Positions 1-8,146 of a stretch of 64,000 nucleotides of DNA are shown piece by piece. The stretch's first letter is position 1. Each line of letters starts with the position of its first letter. A program made the translations under genes and the position numbers. Source of the stretch: Shinella zoogloeoides (GTDB taxonomy: Bacteria; Pseudomonadota; Alphaproteobacteria; Rhizobiales; Rhizobiaceae); contig NZ_CP132311.1 in the NCBI RefSeq assembly GCF_030733845.1, forward strand, positions 62,001-126,000, in the 5' to 3' direction. The notes under the pieces are model-generated. The model was not told the origin of the DNA. It saw only the letters and a program-made list of their open reading frames with translations, and made no database searches.

Positions 1-468
1 GCGCACCGCCTGCTGCACACCAAGCCGTTCTACCGCTTCCATCTGGAGCATCACCGCAGCGTCGCGCCGACGGTCTGGAGCAACGATTCCATCGGCCTCG
101 TGGACACCGCACTGTCCCAGGGCTTCTATGCGGTGATCGTCTTCATCGTGCCGTTTCCGCCGGTCATCCTGCTGGCGAACCGGCTTTTCGACCAGATCAA
201 CGGCACGTTCGGCCATGCGGGCTTCGAATACTTCGCCTCGAAGACCGCGCGCCACCCTTCACCCATGCTGTGCACGACCTATCACGACCAGCACCACGCG
301 GAGTTCAAGTACAACTTCGCCAACTATTTCTCGTTCTGGGATCGCGTCATGGGCACGATCTCGCCGGTCTACGACAAGCGCGTCGAGACCTTCGAGAAGG
401 AAGCGCCCCCCTTGAAGCTGACACTTGCGAAGGAAATGGCGTCGCAGGGGCGCGACGCCTCCGTCTGA
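1..468 (+). CDS. Sterol desaturase / fatty acid hydroxylase family protein (3' part)
   Basis: The reading frame is already open at base 1, so the N-terminus lies outside the window; about 155 residues are visible. The fragment carries the histidine clusters of the fatty acid hydroxylase superfamily of membrane di-iron enzymes: HRLLH near the left edge, HLEHH soon after, and a C-terminal TYHDQHH motif. One hydrophobic segment (FYAVIVFIVPFPPVILLA) lies between the clusters. Such enzymes hydroxylate or desaturate lipids in the membrane, but the substrate cannot be read from this part. It converges on argB, whose stop is only 10 bp away. Confidence 0.8.
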   Translation, partial: AHRLLHTKPFYRFHLEHHRSVAPTVWSNDSIGLVDTALSQGFYAVIVFIVPFPPVILLANRLFDQINGTFGHAGFEYFASKTARHPSPMLCTTYHDQHHAEFKYNFANYFSFWDRVMGTISPVYDKRVETFEKEAPPLKLTLAKEMASQGRDASV

Positions 469-477
469 GGTTAAAGA

Positions 478-1365
478 TCAGGGAACGATGAGCGTGCCCG
501 CGCCGTGCTCGGTGAAGATTTCGAGCAGCACGGAATGGGCGGTCTTGCCGTTGAGGATGACGACGCCCTGGACGCCTGCCTTGATGGCGTCGATGCAGGT
601 TTCGACCTTCGGGATCATGCCGCCGGAAATCGTGCCGTCCTTGATGAGCGCGCGCGCCTCGGCGACGGAAAGCTCCTTGATGAGCTGGCCGTTTTTGTCG
701 AGCACGCCCGGAACGTCCGTCAGGAAGAGCAGGCGCGTCGCGTTCAGCGCCCCGGCGATGGCGCCGGCGAAGGTATCGGCATTGATGTTGTAGGTATGGC
801 CGTCGCGGCCGGGCGCGACCGGCGCGATGACCGGGATCATCTCCGATTTTGCCAGGAGGTCGATGAGCGTGCGGTCGACCTCGACCACCTCGCCGACGAA
901 GCCGAGATCGAGGATGCGCTCGATATTGCTGTCGGGGTCGACGACGGTCTTCTTGGCCTTCTCGGCGAAGACCATGTTGCCGTCCTTACCGCACAGGCCG
1001 ATCGCCCATTCGCCCGTCTGGTTGATGAGGGCGACGATTTCCTTGTTGATCGAACCGGCGAGCACCATCTCGACGATCTCGACCGTCTTCTGGTCGGTGA
1101 CGCGAAGGCCGCCCTCGAACTTCGATTCAATGCCCATCTTGCTCAGCATCGCGCCGATCTGCGGGCCGCCGCCGTGCACGACGATCGGGTTGACGCCCGA
1201 CTGCTTGAGGAGCGCGATATCGCTGGCGAAAGCCTTGCCGAGCTCCGCATTGCCCATCGCATGGCCGCCATATTTCACCACGATGGTCTTGTTCTCGTAG
1301 CGCTGCATAAAAGGCAGGGCCTGGGCGAGAAGGCGTGCTTGGGTTTCGCTTTCGGATAGGGACAT
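478..1365 (-). CDS. argB: Acetylglutamate kinase
   Basis: ArgB phosphorylates N-acetyl-L-glutamate with ATP, the second and often feedback-controlled step of arginine synthesis, in the cytosol. The protein has the amino acid kinase fold: a Lys-containing nucleotide motif ([10 protein letters not shown]) near residue 34, the substrate loop [10 protein letters not shown], and a C-terminal GGMIPK motif. It starts at the ATG for [13 protein letters not shown], which matches rhizobial ArgB and gives 295 residues; an in-frame extension of 27 residues upstream looks non-coding. The gene stands away from argD-argF at 44.5 kb, so the arginine pathway is dispersed. Confidence 0.95.
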   Translation of the reverse strand: MSLSESETQARLLAQALPFMQRYENKTIVVKYGGHAMGNAELGKAFASDIALLKQSGVNPIVVHGGGPQIGAMLSKMGIESKFEGGLRVTDQKTVEIVEMVLAGSINKEIVALINQTGEWAIGLCGKDGNMVFAEKAKKTVVDPDSNIERILDLGFVGEVVEVDRTLIDLLAKSEMIPVIAPVAPGRDGHTYNINADTFAGAIAGALNATRLLFLTDVPGVLDKNGQLIKELSVAEARALIKDGTISGGMIPKVETCIDAIKAGVQGVVILNGKTAHSVLLEIFTEHGAGTLIVP

Positions 1366-1494
1366 GGCGGCCTCGTGGAATTGGACGGGGGCCTGTTTAA
1401 CGCATGTTTTGTGACGATGGAATGATTCCCGAACGAGATTGCGCAAGGCCGGGCAAAAAGACTAGGGTTGCCGGCAACAGGCAAGGAGCCGCGC

Positions 1495-2034
1495 GTGACG
1501 GGCAATGACCTCTCCTACCTCATCGGCCGCATCTGCCTGAAGGACCGCAAGGCCTTCGCCGCGCTCTATGATGCCAGCGCCCCGAAACTCTTCGCCATCT
1601 GCCTGCGTATTCTCCGGGACAGGGGGGATGCGGAAGAGGCGCTGCAGGAGGTCTACGTGAAGATCTGGCATCGCGCCGATCGCTACATGGCCGGCAATGT
1701 GCATCCGATGGCGTGGCTCGCAGCGATCGCGCGCAACCATTCCATCGACGTCATTCGCGCGCGAAGACCGGTGGCAACGGACATCGATGAGGCTTATGAT
1801 ATCGCCGATCCGCTGATGTCGCCGGAGGAGGCTGTCGTGATGCGCTCGGAGGGCCGGCGGATCGACGCCTGTATGGAAGAATTGACGCCCGACCGGGCAT
1901 CAGCCGTGCGGCGTGCCTATATAGAGGGCCTGAGCTACGAGGAACTCGCCGATATCCACGGCGTGCCGCTGAACACGATGCGAACCTGGCTTCGCCGAAG
2001 CCTGTTGAAACTGAGAGAGTGCATGAGCCGATGA
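1495..2034 (+). CDS. ECF-type RNA polymerase sigma factor (SigK-like)
   Basis: This is a 179-residue ECF sigma factor. Region 2 (RDRGDAEEALQEVYVKIW) should bind core RNA polymerase and the -10 element. Region 4 (YIEGLSYEELADIHGVPLNT) is the helix-turn-helix for the -35 element. The GTG at 1495 is chosen because AAGGAG sits six bases upstream; a TTG further upstream has no such site. Its stop overlaps the start of the anti-sigma gene (ATGA), so the pair is translationally coupled. Organisation and sequence resemble the SigK-RskA class; this is recognition from memory, not a search. Confidence 0.88.
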   Translation: MTGNDLSYLIGRICLKDRKAFAALYDASAPKLFAICLRILRDRGDAEEALQEVYVKIWHRADRYMAGNVHPMAWLAAIARNHSIDVIRARRPVATDIDEAYDIADPLMSPEEAVVMRSEGRRIDACMEELTPDRASAVRRAYIEGLSYEELADIHGVPLNTMRTWLRRSLLKLRECMSR

Positions 2035-2768
2035 CGGCGTCCGACAAAGAGATGAGAGACCCCCGCCGCGACGAGGTGATCGCGGGCGAATACGTGCTCG
2101 GGGTGCTTTCCGCCGAAGACCGCCGCAAGGTGGAGGCGCGGCTTGCCAAGGACCGCCAGTTCGCCGCCATGGTGAACCGCTGGGAGGAAAACCTCTCCAC
2201 CTTCAACGACGACTACGAAGCGCTGCAACCGCCGCCGCGCGCCTTCTCCGCCATCGAGCAGCGCATCCTCGGCCCGGCCTCGCCGCCGGATGCGGCCTTT
2301 GCCGGCAATGTCGCCGGCGGTTTCTGGAATTCGCTGGCGCTCTGGCGCGCGCTTGCCTTCGCCTCGCTGGCGGTCGCCGCCGGGCTTGCTTTCTCGATGA
2401 GCACGCTGCTTGCGCCCCGCCCGGTTAGCGGCGGACGGCTGGTCGCGGATCTCTCGGGGGAGGGCGCTGCGATCAATCTCGTGGCGCGCTATGACGAGGC
2501 GAACGGCGCGCTGCGCGTCACGCCCGTCGCGGCCGGCAAGGAAAAGGAAAAATCGCTCGAACTCTGGCTCGTCGAGGACGGCAAGTCGCCGGTCTCGCTC
2601 GGCGTGCTGCCGCAGACCGGCGAAGGAGAACTGGCGGTGCCCGAGCAGATGCGCGGCCGCCTCGTGCAGGGCGCCGTGCTGGCCGTCAGCGTCGAGCCTT
2701 TCGGCGGCTCGCCGACCGGCAGCGCGACCGGCCCGGTCATCGCATCGGGCGCTGCCCGGTTCGACTGA
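2031..2768 (+). CDS. RskA-like anti-sigma factor, single-pass membrane protein
   Basis: This 245-residue protein overlaps the preceding sigma gene by four bases (ATGA). The N-terminal third (GEYVLGVLSAEDRRKVEARL) resembles the zinc-free anti-sigma domain of RskA-type regulators that holds the sigma factor at the membrane. One hydrophobic segment around residues 105-125 is followed by a Gly/Ser-rich C-terminal domain containing the LELWLVEDGKSPVSLGVL stretch typical of the RskA periplasmic domain. The usual model is sigma release after regulated proteolysis; here that is inferred from the family. A hairpin terminator follows 22 bp after the stop. Confidence 0.85.
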   Translation: MTASDKEMRDPRRDEVIAGEYVLGVLSAEDRRKVEARLAKDRQFAAMVNRWEENLSTFNDDYEALQPPPRAFSAIEQRILGPASPPDAAFAGNVAGGFWNSLALWRALAFASLAVAAGLAFSMSTLLAPRPVSGGRLVADLSGEGAAINLVARYDEANGALRVTPVAAGKEKEKSLELWLVEDGKSPVSLGVLPQTGEGELAVPEQMRGRLVQGAVLAVSVEPFGGSPTGSATGPVIASGAARFD

Positions 2769-2790
2769 TCGCATCGGAAAGAAAACATGA

Positions 2791-2815
2791 AGGCCGCGCT
2801 CTGTGCGGCTTTTTT
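2791..2815 (+). terminator. Rho-independent terminator of the sigma/anti-sigma operon
   Basis: GCCGC (2793-2797) pairs with GCGGC (2805-2809) around a seven-base loop, extended by weaker pairs, and is followed directly by TTTTTT. It ends the sigma/anti-sigma transcript before the separately promoted fasciclin gene. Confidence 0.8.
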
Positions 2816-2960
2816 GTTGCCAGGACAATGACTTACGAGAAATATCGCCGTGTCCTGAAACTCTTTTTCCCAAGCTCCCGTTGCTCGCAATGATCGCCCA
2901 TCGGGCATCGCAACCGGGAGGACCCGCATTCCGCGGGCCGGAAAAAAAGGACGACCCATC

Positions 2961-3518
2961 ATGATCCGTTTCACGTTCCGCACCGCCGCTCTCGCCTCGG
3001 TTCTCGCGCTCGGCGCCTTCGCTGCCCATGCCGAGAACCCGATGGTCGGCGGCGCGCCGATGTATGAGGACAAGAACATCGTCGAGAACGCGGTCAACTC
3101 GAAGGACCACACGACGCTGGTCGCCGCGGTGAAGGCCGCCGGCCTTGTCGAGACGCTCTCGGGCGCCGGTCCCTTCACCGTCTTCGCGCCGACCAACGCC
3201 GCTTTCGACGCGCTGCCGGCCGGCACGGTCGATACGCTACTGAAGCCTGAAAGCAAGGACCAGCTCGTCAAGGTGCTGACCTGCCATGTCGTCGCAGCGG
3301 ATGCCATGTCCGAGGCGATCGGCAAGATGATCAAGGACGATGGCGGCGCGCATCCGGTCAAGACCGTGGGCGGCTGCACGCTGACGGCCAAGATGGACGG
3401 GGACAAGATTACCCTGACCGACGAGACGGGCGGCGTCGCGACGGTGACGACTGCCGACGTCAAGCAGTCGAACGGCGTCATCCATGTCATCGACAAGGTT
3501 CTGCTGCCGAAGGCCTGA
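2961..3518 (+). CDS. Secreted fasciclin (FAS1) domain protein
   Basis: The 185-residue precursor has a clear Sec signal peptide (AALASVLALGAFAAHA, cleavage near residue 24) and one FAS1 domain covering most of the rest. FAS1 landmarks are visible: the GPFTVFAPTNAAFDALP H1-type motif and the terminal NGVIHVIDKVLLP H2-type motif. FAS1 proteins are secreted or surface proteins linked to adhesion. The gene follows the ECF sigma/anti-sigma pair after about 190 bp and has its own terminator. Its closeness to a SigK-RskA-like pair suggests it is a regulon member, as the fasciclin proteins MPT70/MPT83 are in Mycobacterium tuberculosis; that is inference. Confidence 0.9.
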   Translation: MIRFTFRTAALASVLALGAFAAHAENPMVGGAPMYEDKNIVENAVNSKDHTTLVAAVKAAGLVETLSGAGPFTVFAPTNAAFDALPAGTVDTLLKPESKDQLVKVLTCHVVAADAMSEAIGKMIKDDGGAHPVKTVGGCTLTAKMDGDKITLTDETGGVATVTTADVKQSNGVIHVIDKVLLPKA

Positions 3519-3550
3519 TAACACCAAGGGTCAGACCTTCCAAAGCACTG

Positions 3551-3576
3551 GCCGCCGGCTCTGCCGGCGGCTTTTT
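3551..3576 (+). terminator. Rho-independent terminator of the fasciclin gene
   Basis: A perfect 8-bp stem, GCCGCCGG (3551-3558) with CCGGCGGC (3564-3571), has a five-base loop followed by TTTTT. No T run exists on the other strand, so it acts on rightward transcripts only. It touches the 3' end of the opposing engB gene. Confidence 0.9.
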
Positions 3577-4228
3577 ATCGGGTGATCGCGGTGAGGATGG
3601 CGCTGCGCAGTTCGTCGAGGCCGCGGCCCTTTTCCGACGAGGTGGCAAGCACTTCGGGATAGGCGGCGGGACGCTTGGCGATCTTTTGCAGCGTTTCGTC
3701 GAGAAGACGCGGCACGCCAGCATCCTTGATCTTGTCGGTCTTGGTCAGCACGATCTGGTAGGAGACGGCCGCCTTGTCGAGCAGCGCGAAGACCTCCTCG
3801 TCGTTCTTCTTGATGCCATGGCGGCTGTCGATCAGCACATAGACGCGCTTCAGCGTAGAGCGGCCGCGCAGGTAGTCGAAGACGAGCTTCGTCCAGGCGT
3901 CGACCTGTTCCTTCGGTGCCTGCGCATAGCCGTAGCCGGGCATATCGACCAGCGCCATCGGCGGCAGGTCGTCCTGCGCGCCGGAAAAACCGTCGGGAAC
4001 GAAATAGTTGAGTTCTTGCGTGCGGCCGGGAGTGTTGGAGGTGCGCGCCAGGCCCCTGTGGCCGACCAGCGCGTTGATCAGCGACGACTTCCCGACATTC
4101 GAGCGCCCGGCGAACGCGATCTCCGGGGGGCCTTCCGGCGGCAGGAACTTCATGGCGGGCACGCCGCGGATGAAGATCCACGGCCTGCCGAACAGCGGCT
4201 TGTCGTCCGGTGTCGTCGTCTCGGTCAT
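3575..4228 (-). CDS. engB: Ribosome biogenesis GTPase EngB/YihA
   Basis: This is a 217-residue TRAFAC-class GTPase needed for large ribosomal subunit assembly. All G motifs are visible: G1 GRSNVGKSS (about residues 41-49), the G2 Thr in TPGRTQ, G3 DMPGYG, G4 TKTD and a G5-like ATSSEKG. The length is normal for the family. It sits in the conserved yidC-engB-argB neighbourhood of Rhizobiales, although an EamA transporter gene separates it from yidC here. Confidence 0.95.
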   Translation of the reverse strand: MTETTTPDDKPLFGRPWIFIRGVPAMKFLPPEGPPEIAFAGRSNVGKSSLINALVGHRGLARTSNTPGRTQELNYFVPDGFSGAQDDLPPMALVDMPGYGYAQAPKEQVDAWTKLVFDYLRGRSTLKRVYVLIDSRHGIKKNDEEVFALLDKAAVSYQIVLTKTDKIKDAGVPRLLDETLQKIAKRPAAYPEVLATSSEKGRGLDELRSAILTAITR

Positions 4229-4280
4229 AGGTGAGGCCTTTGTTGTTAGGCTCCCCGCTTCCGGGTTTTGGCCGCGAAAG

Positions 4281-5192
4281 TCAAGCGCGGCGCTGGCGCC
4301 AGAGCTCGACGCCGAGATAGCACAGGAGGGCCGCGAGCACGATGACGCCGCCGATCACGGTCCTGATCCCAGGTACCTCGCCATGGATGAGCGCGACCCA
4401 GAACGGGGCCAGCACGGTCTCGGCGGTGCCGAGAAGAGCGGCCAGCGCCGACGGGATGAGCCGGGCGCCGGTGACGAATAGCGCAAGCCCGAGGCCGAAA
4501 TTCAGCGCGCCGAAGACGACGAGGACACCGAGTTCCTGCGCGGACACGGCAAAGCCCGAGGCCTGGCTTGCCGCCGTCGCGGCGGCTATGACGGTGCCGA
4601 GAAAGACGGCGGGCGTCATGCGCACATGCGCGAAGCGCCGGGTGATGATCGTCGCGGTGGCAAAGGCGAACGCGATGAGGAGGGCGAGCGCGTCGCCCAT
4701 CGGCGAGACGCCGCCGCCGAGCGATTCCGACACCATGATGGCCACGCCGCCAATCACCGCGGCGATGGCGATCCAGGTATGGACGGCAACCTTTTCGCGG
4801 AAGAGCAGCCACGCCATCAACGCCGCGATCAGCGGCACGCCGGCCTGGATCAGCACGACATTGGCGACGGTCGTATAGGCAATGGCAAGGATGAAGGACG
4901 TGGAGGCGGTGGCGAAGCACACGCCGACGGCGAGGCCGGCAAGGCCTATGCCCCTGAAGAGCTGGATCGTGCCGCGCGGGCCGTCACGCAGCAGCATGAA
5001 GCCGAGCAGAAAGAGGGCGGCGAAGAGCGAGCGCCAGAAGACCACGGTCCAGCCGTCCTCGATGGCGAGGAACCGGGCGATCGTGCCGCCGAAACTCCAA
5101 ACGATGGCGGAGCCGAGCACAAGGGCGGCGCCATAGCCTTGCCCCCGGCTTTCCGGGAGGGTGGGCGTGAGCGGAAGCGTCGAAGCGGACAT
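4281..5192 (-). CDS. DMT-superfamily (EamA) transporter
   Basis: The product is about 303 residues with ten predicted membrane helices in two EamA repeats. The first starts at [20 protein letters not shown] and the second at [20 protein letters not shown]. It is an inner-membrane exporter or permease; the substrate is unknown, since EamA proteins carry amino acids, nucleosides and other metabolites. The start is the ATG for MSASTLPL; the longer open frame upstream is Arg/Cys-rich and unlikely to be translated. It lies between engB and yidC on the same strand. Confidence 0.82.
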   Translation of the reverse strand: MSASTLPLTPTLPESRGQGYGAALVLGSAIVWSFGGTIARFLAIEDGWTVVFWRSLFAALFLLGFMLLRDGPRGTIQLFRGIGLAGLAVGVCFATASTSFILAIAYTTVANVVLIQAGVPLIAALMAWLLFREKVAVHTWIAIAAVIGGVAIMVSESLGGGVSPMGDALALLIAFAFATATIITRRFAHVRMTPAVFLGTVIAAATAASQASGFAVSAQELGVLVVFGALNFGLGLALFVTGARLIPSALAALLGTAETVLAPFWVALIHGEVPGIRTVIGGVIVLAALLCYLGVELWRQRRA

Positions 5193-5304
5193 GGAAGCGC
5201 TCGCAGGGCAGGATCGAAGGCGAGCATGACAGCAGCGCGCCCGTTTCGCTTCCATGCCAGCGACGAAGCGCTGTCGCAAGCGCGACGGACGGAAAGTTCA
5301 GGGC

Positions 5305-5335
5305 AAAAGAAAACCCCGGCGCGAGGCCGGGGTTT
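5305..5335 (-). terminator. Terminator of the rpmH-rnpA-yidC operon
   Basis: AAACCCCGGC (5311-5320) and GCCGGGGTTT (5326-5335) form a perfect 10-bp stem with a five-base loop. On the minus strand it is followed by TCTTTTG, so it terminates the leftward yidC transcript about 25 bp after the stop codon. Confidence 0.85.
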
Positions 5336-5359
5336 CTGCTTGTCTTGCCTGACGCGCCG

Positions 5360-7165
5360 TCAGGATGGTTTGGGCTTGTTGCCGAACAGGCCCTTCAGAT
5401 TGTCGAAGAGCTCGATCTTCACGCCGTGGCGCTTCATGATGATGCCCTGCTGGATGATCGACAGCGTGTTGTTCCAGGCCCAGTAGATCACGAGGCCGGC
5501 CGGGAAGGTCGCCAGCATGAAGGTGAAGACCAGCGGCATCCAGGTGAAGATCATCGCCTGGGTCGGATCGGGCGGTGTCGGGTTCATGCGCATCTGAAGG
5601 AACATCGTGATGCCCATGACGATTGGCCAGACGCCGATCATCAGGAAGTGCGGCACGTCGTAGGGAAGCAGGCCGAACAGGTTGAACAGCGACGTCGGAT
5701 CGGGCGCGGAAAGGTCCCGGATCCAGCCGAAGAACGGCGCGTGGCGCATTTCGATCGTGACGTAGATCACCTTGTAGAGCGCGAAGAAGACGGGAATCTG
5801 CAGGAGGATCGGCCAGCAACCCGCGAGCGGATTGATCTTCTCTTCCTTGTAGAGCTGCATCATCGCCTGCTGCAGCGCCATGCGGTCGTCGCCGTGCTTG
5901 GCCTTCAGCTCCTCCATCTTCGGCTGCATCTTCTTCATGTTCGCCATGGAGGCGTACTGCTTGTTGGCAAGCGGGAAGAACAGGCCCTTGACGACGATCG
6001 TGGTGATCAGGATCGCGATGCCGAAATTGCCGAAGTAGCGGTAGAAGAAGTCCATCAACTGGAACATCGGCTTGGTGAAGAACCAGAACCAGCCCCAGTC
6101 GATCATCAGGTCGAACTGCGGAATGGCATAGGCCGTCTCGTACTGGTCGATGATCGGCACTTCCTTGGCGCCGCCGAAGAACAGGTTCTTGACCTCGATC
6201 GTCTGGCCCGGCGCGATGGAGACGTCGTCCTGGCGATAATCCGCCTGGTAACGCGGACGGCCGTCCTTGAAGTAGGAGAAGCGCGTCTCGTAGGGCGTCG
6301 CCTGCGGCGGCACCAGCGCGGTCGCCCAGTACTTGTCGGTGATGCCGAGCCAGCCGCCGGTCGCCTTGCCGGGCGCGACGGTCGTGTCGTCCTCGGTCGT
6401 GGTATACTTCACCTCGTGCAGGCCGAGATCGCCGAGCACGCCGATGAAGCCTTCATGCAGCACGTAGACGGACGGATCGGTGGGCTTGAAGAAGCGTGTC
6501 GCGCGGCCGTAGGGCGACAGGGCGACCGCTGCGTCCGTGCGGTTCTCGATGCTGTCGCTGATCGTGAACATGTAATGTTCGTCGACCGAGATCGTGCGGG
6601 TGAAGGTGATGTTCTTGTCGTTGGTGAAGGTGAGTTTCACCGGGGTCGTCTGCGTCAGCTTGCCGGCGCCGTCCTGCGTCCAGACGGTCTGCGGGCCCGG
6701 AACGGTGCCGGTCGCATCGCTGCCGACATAACCGACTTCGGCGAAATAGCCGTGTTCGGTCTCGGCGGGGCTGAGCAGGGTGATGATCGGGCTCGTCTTG
6801 TCGACGGTCTCGTGGAATTCCTTCAGCTTCAGGTCATCGAAGCGGGCGCCCGTCAGGCTGATGGAGCCGGAGAGCGACGGCGTGTCGATCTCGATGCGCG
6901 AAGACCTTGCAAGGGCGGTCTCGCGCGTCTCGGTCGTGGCGGTCGTTGCCGCGCCGCCCGGTAGCGCGCCGTTCGTGCCGGTCGCCGTCGTCGTGGTGGT
7001 CGTGCCGCCGGATGTCGTCGTCTGCTGGGTCTGGGCGGCCTGCTGCGCTTCGAGCGCGGCACGGTCCTTCTCCAGCTTGGGGTTCACATAGAGGAACTGC
7101 CAGGCAACGAGGATCAGCACGGACAGCGCGATCGCCACGAAATAATTGCGGTTTTTTTCCATCAC
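5360..7165 (-). CDS. yidC: Membrane protein insertase YidC
   Basis: YidC inserts and folds inner-membrane proteins, alone or with SecYEG. The 601-residue protein has an N-terminal anchor (residues 5-25), a Thr/Gly-rich linker, the large periplasmic beta-sandwich domain of Gram-negative YidC, and a C-terminal Oxa1-type core of five helices (from about residue 360) containing the cytoplasmic loop [15 protein letters not shown]. Its start codon overlaps the rnpA stop by four bases, so translation is coupled. The order rpmH-rnpA-yidC is the classic arrangement. Confidence 0.97.
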   Translation of the reverse strand: MMEKNRNYFVAIALSVLILVAWQFLYVNPKLEKDRAALEAQQAAQTQQTTTSGGTTTTTTATGTNGALPGGAATTATTETRETALARSSRIEIDTPSLSGSISLTGARFDDLKLKEFHETVDKTSPIITLLSPAETEHGYFAEVGYVGSDATGTVPGPQTVWTQDGAGKLTQTTPVKLTFTNDKNITFTRTISVDEHYMFTISDSIENRTDAAVALSPYGRATRFFKPTDPSVYVLHEGFIGVLGDLGLHEVKYTTTEDDTTVAPGKATGGWLGITDKYWATALVPPQATPYETRFSYFKDGRPRYQADYRQDDVSIAPGQTIEVKNLFFGGAKEVPIIDQYETAYAIPQFDLMIDWGWFWFFTKPMFQLMDFFYRYFGNFGIAILITTIVVKGLFFPLANKQYASMANMKKMQPKMEELKAKHGDDRMALQQAMMQLYKEEKINPLAGCWPILLQIPVFFALYKVIYVTIEMRHAPFFGWIRDLSAPDPTSLFNLFGLLPYDVPHFLMIGVWPIVMGITMFLQMRMNPTPPDPTQAMIFTWMPLVFTFMLATFPAGLVIYWAWNNTLSIIQQGIIMKRHGVKIELFDNLKGLFGNKPKPS

Positions 7166-7551
7166 TCTTTCCCGGGAGCAGCAGGGCGCTGCTGCTTCTG
7201 TTTCTGCCTTGTCGCGATCCTGTCCTTGAGGCCGGCTTCAAGGGATTTGAAGGGCGCGCTCAACACGTCCCGTCTGGCGACAACCACATAGTCGTGTCCG
7301 GGCTCCATTGCAAACCCGGCCGATAGCCGCACCGCCTCTTTCAGGCGTCGGCGCATGCGATTTCGTTCCACGGCATTGCCGTGCTTCTTGGTAACGGTGA
7401 AGCCGACGCGGGGCGCTTCGTCCGGCATCTGCCGGTCGCGCACTTCGAGAAGGAACAGTGGTCCCCGGCGCTTCTCGCCCTCGCGCACAAAAAGAAACTG
7501 CGGACGGCTTTTCAGCCGTCCGACAGCAGATTGTCTAACAGTCTTCGTCAT
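7162..7551 (-). CDS. rnpA: Ribonuclease P protein component
   Basis: RnpA is the protein subunit that binds RNase P RNA and the 5' leader of pre-tRNA. The 129-residue basic protein has the family signature [20 protein letters not shown], here starting near residue 53, and the [11 protein letters not shown] stretch before it. It lies 33 bp downstream of rpmH and overlaps yidC by four bases. Confidence 0.95.
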   Translation of the reverse strand: MTKTVRQSAVGRLKSRPQFLFVREGEKRRGPLFLLEVRDRQMPDEAPRVGFTVTKKHGNAVERNRMRRRLKEAVRLSAGFAMEPGHDYVVVARRDVLSAPFKSLEAGLKDRIATRQKQKQQRPAAPGKE

Positions 7552-7584
7552 TGCCCGTCGCCTCTGTTCCGGGCAGGCACGGCC

Positions 7585-7722
7585 TTAGGCCGAGAGACGT
7601 GCGCGGCCGCGGGCGCGACGAGCGGACAGGACCTTGCGGCCGCCCTTCGTTGCCATGCGGGCACGGAAACCGTGACGACGCTTGCGAACAAGCTTGGAGG
7701 GTTGGTAGGTACGCTTCGACAT
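7585..7722 (-). CDS. rpmH: Large ribosomal subunit protein bL34
   Basis: A 45-codon gene encodes the very basic ribosomal protein L34. The reverse-strand translation begins [19 protein letters not shown] and ends [10 protein letters not shown]. The usual rhizobial form begins MKRTYQ; this one has an additional Ser after the initiator Met. The gene heads the rnpA-yidC operon. Confidence 0.96.
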   Translation of the reverse strand: MSKRTYQPSKLVRKRRHGFRARMATKGGRKVLSARRARGRARLSA

Positions 7723-8146
7723 TTATTTAATACCGCGGTGTGCGGCCCTTCTTGGATTTGCGATACGCAAGGAGCGTTCAAAGTCCGGCACGGCCCGACC
7801 CTCGCGGGAAGGCAGTTTTCCAGACGTGCGCGGCTTATAAGGGTAAAGCCGGTCAAAAGTCAATTGCAGGCAGGCACCGATCCGAACTGTCGCAATCGTT
7901 AACGGATTTGCTGCCATAGGTTGTGATTCGGTTGAATTTTGGCATTTCTGTGTCACGTAAGGTAATCTGCGCGCCCTGAATTTCCGGCAATCCGACATCG
8001 ATTAAATATTAGTGAAGGTGAATGCTGCCAATATTCGGGCGGTTGCATCAAAATCTAGTTAACCTTTAGCGTTTACCGTCCCTATCAAAGGGTGAGGTGG
8101 ATCGTGCCGTCTTGCCGGCGTGTGTCCTGTGGCTTTGGAGCGTGAC
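7723..8146. other. Intergenic region between rpmH and the chemoreceptor gene
   Basis: These 424 bp separate divergent genes and must hold the rpmH and chemoreceptor promoters. The right half is AT-richer than its surroundings (about 7900-8100), with the stretch GTTAACCTTTAGCGTTTACC at 8056-8075 just upstream of the chemoreceptor. No convincing ORF or RNA gene was seen; a 91-codon minus-strand frame has no good start or recognisable sequence. Confidence 0.5.

Noticed and set aside
5345..6964. 539-codon plus-strand ORF opposite yidC
   Set aside because: It is antisense to a complete yidC and its sequence is His/Arg/Glu-rich, as expected from the complement of GC-rich codons.
7723..7998. 91-codon minus-strand ORF in the rpmH upstream region
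   Set aside because: It has no ribosome site or recognisable sequence and lies in the expected promoter region.
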